From an uncultured Hungatella sp. (lineage in GTDB: Bacteria; Bacillota; Clostridia; Lachnospirales; Lachnospiraceae): a stretch of DNA of 6,256 nucleotides. Of this stretch, positions 5,621 through 6,256 are shown one piece after another. The stretch covers positions 1 through 6,256 of the forward strand of contig CAJUPP010000114.1 of assembly GCA_910588325.1 (NCBI GenBank), in the 5' to 3' direction. A model generated the notes under the pieces. The model was not told where the DNA came from. It searched no databases and saw only the letters and a list, made by a program, of their open reading frames with translations. The position numbers were made by a program, and so were the translations under genes. Within the stretch, counting starts at the first letter, position 1; each line of letters opens with the position of its first letter.

Positions 5621-5649
5621 AATATAAACGATAAATGGGGAAATGTAAA
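5621..5649 (-). promoter_or_regulatory. vegetative promoter of nfo
   Basis: Read on the minus strand, TTTACA (complement of 5644-5649) and TATATT (complement of 5621-5626) are separated by exactly 17 bases, matching five of six positions each. The start site would fall near 5614, giving a leader of about 27 bases that includes the AAAGGAG ribosome site. Confidence 0.65.
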
Positions 5650-5698
5650 GGAATCATCTTTTTTAGAAATAATATAGCTGAATATAAAATAAAAACAG

Positions 5699-5727
5699 TT
5701 GCAGCTTTCGTTTCCAGGCAGTATACT
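5699..5727 (+). promoter_or_regulatory. vegetative promoter of the gene at 5768
   Basis: TTGCAG (5699-5704) and TATACT (5722-5727) are separated by 17 bases, which puts the transcript start near 5734. The -10 lies inside a perfect 10-bp palindrome, CAGTATACTG (5719-5728), which could serve as an operator or be chance. Together with the nfo promoter this fills the 180-bp divergent intergenic region. Confidence 0.55.
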
Positions 5728-5767
5728 GTGAGAAGCAGTGAATTCAAAAGAAAGGACTTAATGAAAT

Positions 5768-6256
5768 ATGCCGCCTGTGATAAATCCGCAAAACCGCGTT
5801 TTGCTTAAATTTATGAGTTGTGAGGATTATGTAAATGACTTTTTATCCGGACATCTGTATATGAACTGTCTGGACTATTTCTGGAATGAATACAGGCCAG
5901 AGAATGTTAACGGGAAGGAGGAGGACTCTGTTCCAGGGCAGATGGATCTGTTTGAAGGCGTATATTGTACCTGTGATGTGGATACATTCGGATTTGAAAA
6001 GAAATTTGGAGGCGCTCTGATTTCCGATATCAGTATGCGTTCGGAGGGGTACAAGTACTGTAATGTGCACAATTATTACAGATTGGACTATCGGCCGGAC
6101 AGAAGCGGCGGGATTGGCTGGAAAAGCAGCAGCGCCAGGATGAGAGAGTTTGGCGATTATGTTGTAATTATTGCTGATGAGACAGAGTTTTTGAGAAGGG
6201 TTCATGCCGCAGCGTCCGGGGAAGGATTGGAGTATCTCTGTGGAAATGTACATTAC
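5768..6256 (+). CDS. unrecognised protein, 3' end beyond window (163 residues seen)
   Basis: The frame is open from the ATG at 5768 to the window edge with no stop, so the C-terminus is missing. A stop at 5762-5764 just upstream in frame makes this the first possible ATG. AAAGGA (5751-5756) is 11 bases away, slightly long. The product begins MPPVINPQNRVLLKFMSCED and contains LYMNCLDYFWNEY (about 31-43), DLFEGVYCTCD (about 60-70), YKYCNVHNYYRLDY, and FGDYVVIIADETEFLRRV followed by LCGNVHY. It is rich in Tyr, Phe and Cys, with no signal peptide or membrane helix. The frame reads as coding throughout. I associate this pattern with uncharacterised Firmicutes proteins but know no function. The divergent neighbour nfo gives no functional clue. 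A 15-codon frame at 5761-5808 overlaps its start. Confidence 0.8.
   Translation, partial: MPPVINPQNRVLLKFMSCEDYVNDFLSGHLYMNCLDYFWNEYRPENVNGKEEDSVPGQMDLFEGVYCTCDVDTFGFEKKFGGALISDISMRSEGYKYCNVHNYYRLDYRPDRSGGIGWKSSSARMREFGDYVVIIADETEFLRRVHAAASGEGLEYLCGNVHY

Noticed and set aside
5843..6253. 136-residue minus-strand open frame opposite the unknown gene
   Set aside because: It is a shadow of the plus-strand frame, which has a promoter, ribosome site and protein-like composition and stays open to the window edge.

Overview
The window looks like a chromosomal segment of an anaerobic, probably spore-forming Firmicute, most likely a Lachnospiraceae/Clostridia relative. This is inferred from moderate GC with AT-rich intergenic regions, strong AGGAG-type ribosome binding sites, a gluconate 5-dehydrogenase that closely resembles the streptococcal/clostridial type, a short MetH without the reactivation domain, and a small 'YEKPVMEV' peptide of a kind I associate with gut clostridia. 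No transposase, integrase, CRISPR array, tRNA or rRNA is visible.

Layout. Positions 1-960 hold a divergent pair: a 47-residue peptide gene on the minus strand (86-229), and a 168-residue protein on the plus strand (389-895) in which Cys and Asn make up nearly half of the residues. The second gene has an internal repeat array, a possible sporulation-type (sigma E/K) promoter and a strong intrinsic terminator (920-951). Positions 960-2090 hold one sugar-acid dehydrogenase of the SDR family (1125-1928). It sits behind three copies of a TTGTATACAA-type palindrome and ends at a long compound hairpin (2006-2084). Positions 2145-4766 hold a cobalamin-dependent methionine synthase (metH) with its own promoter. 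It meets tail-to-tail, with a 16-bp overlap, endonuclease IV (nfo, minus strand, 4751-5587). The nfo promoter region is shared divergently with an unrecognised gene that starts at 5768 and runs off the right edge.

Functionally the genes look like separate transcription units, not one pathway: sugar-acid oxidation/reduction under a local operator, methionine/one-carbon metabolism, and base-excision DNA repair. The two least ordinary items are the Cys/Asn repeat protein, for which a spore-coat-like or metal/disulfide structural role is a hypothesis only, and the partial unknown gene at the right edge. I see no convincing multi-gene novel system in the window.
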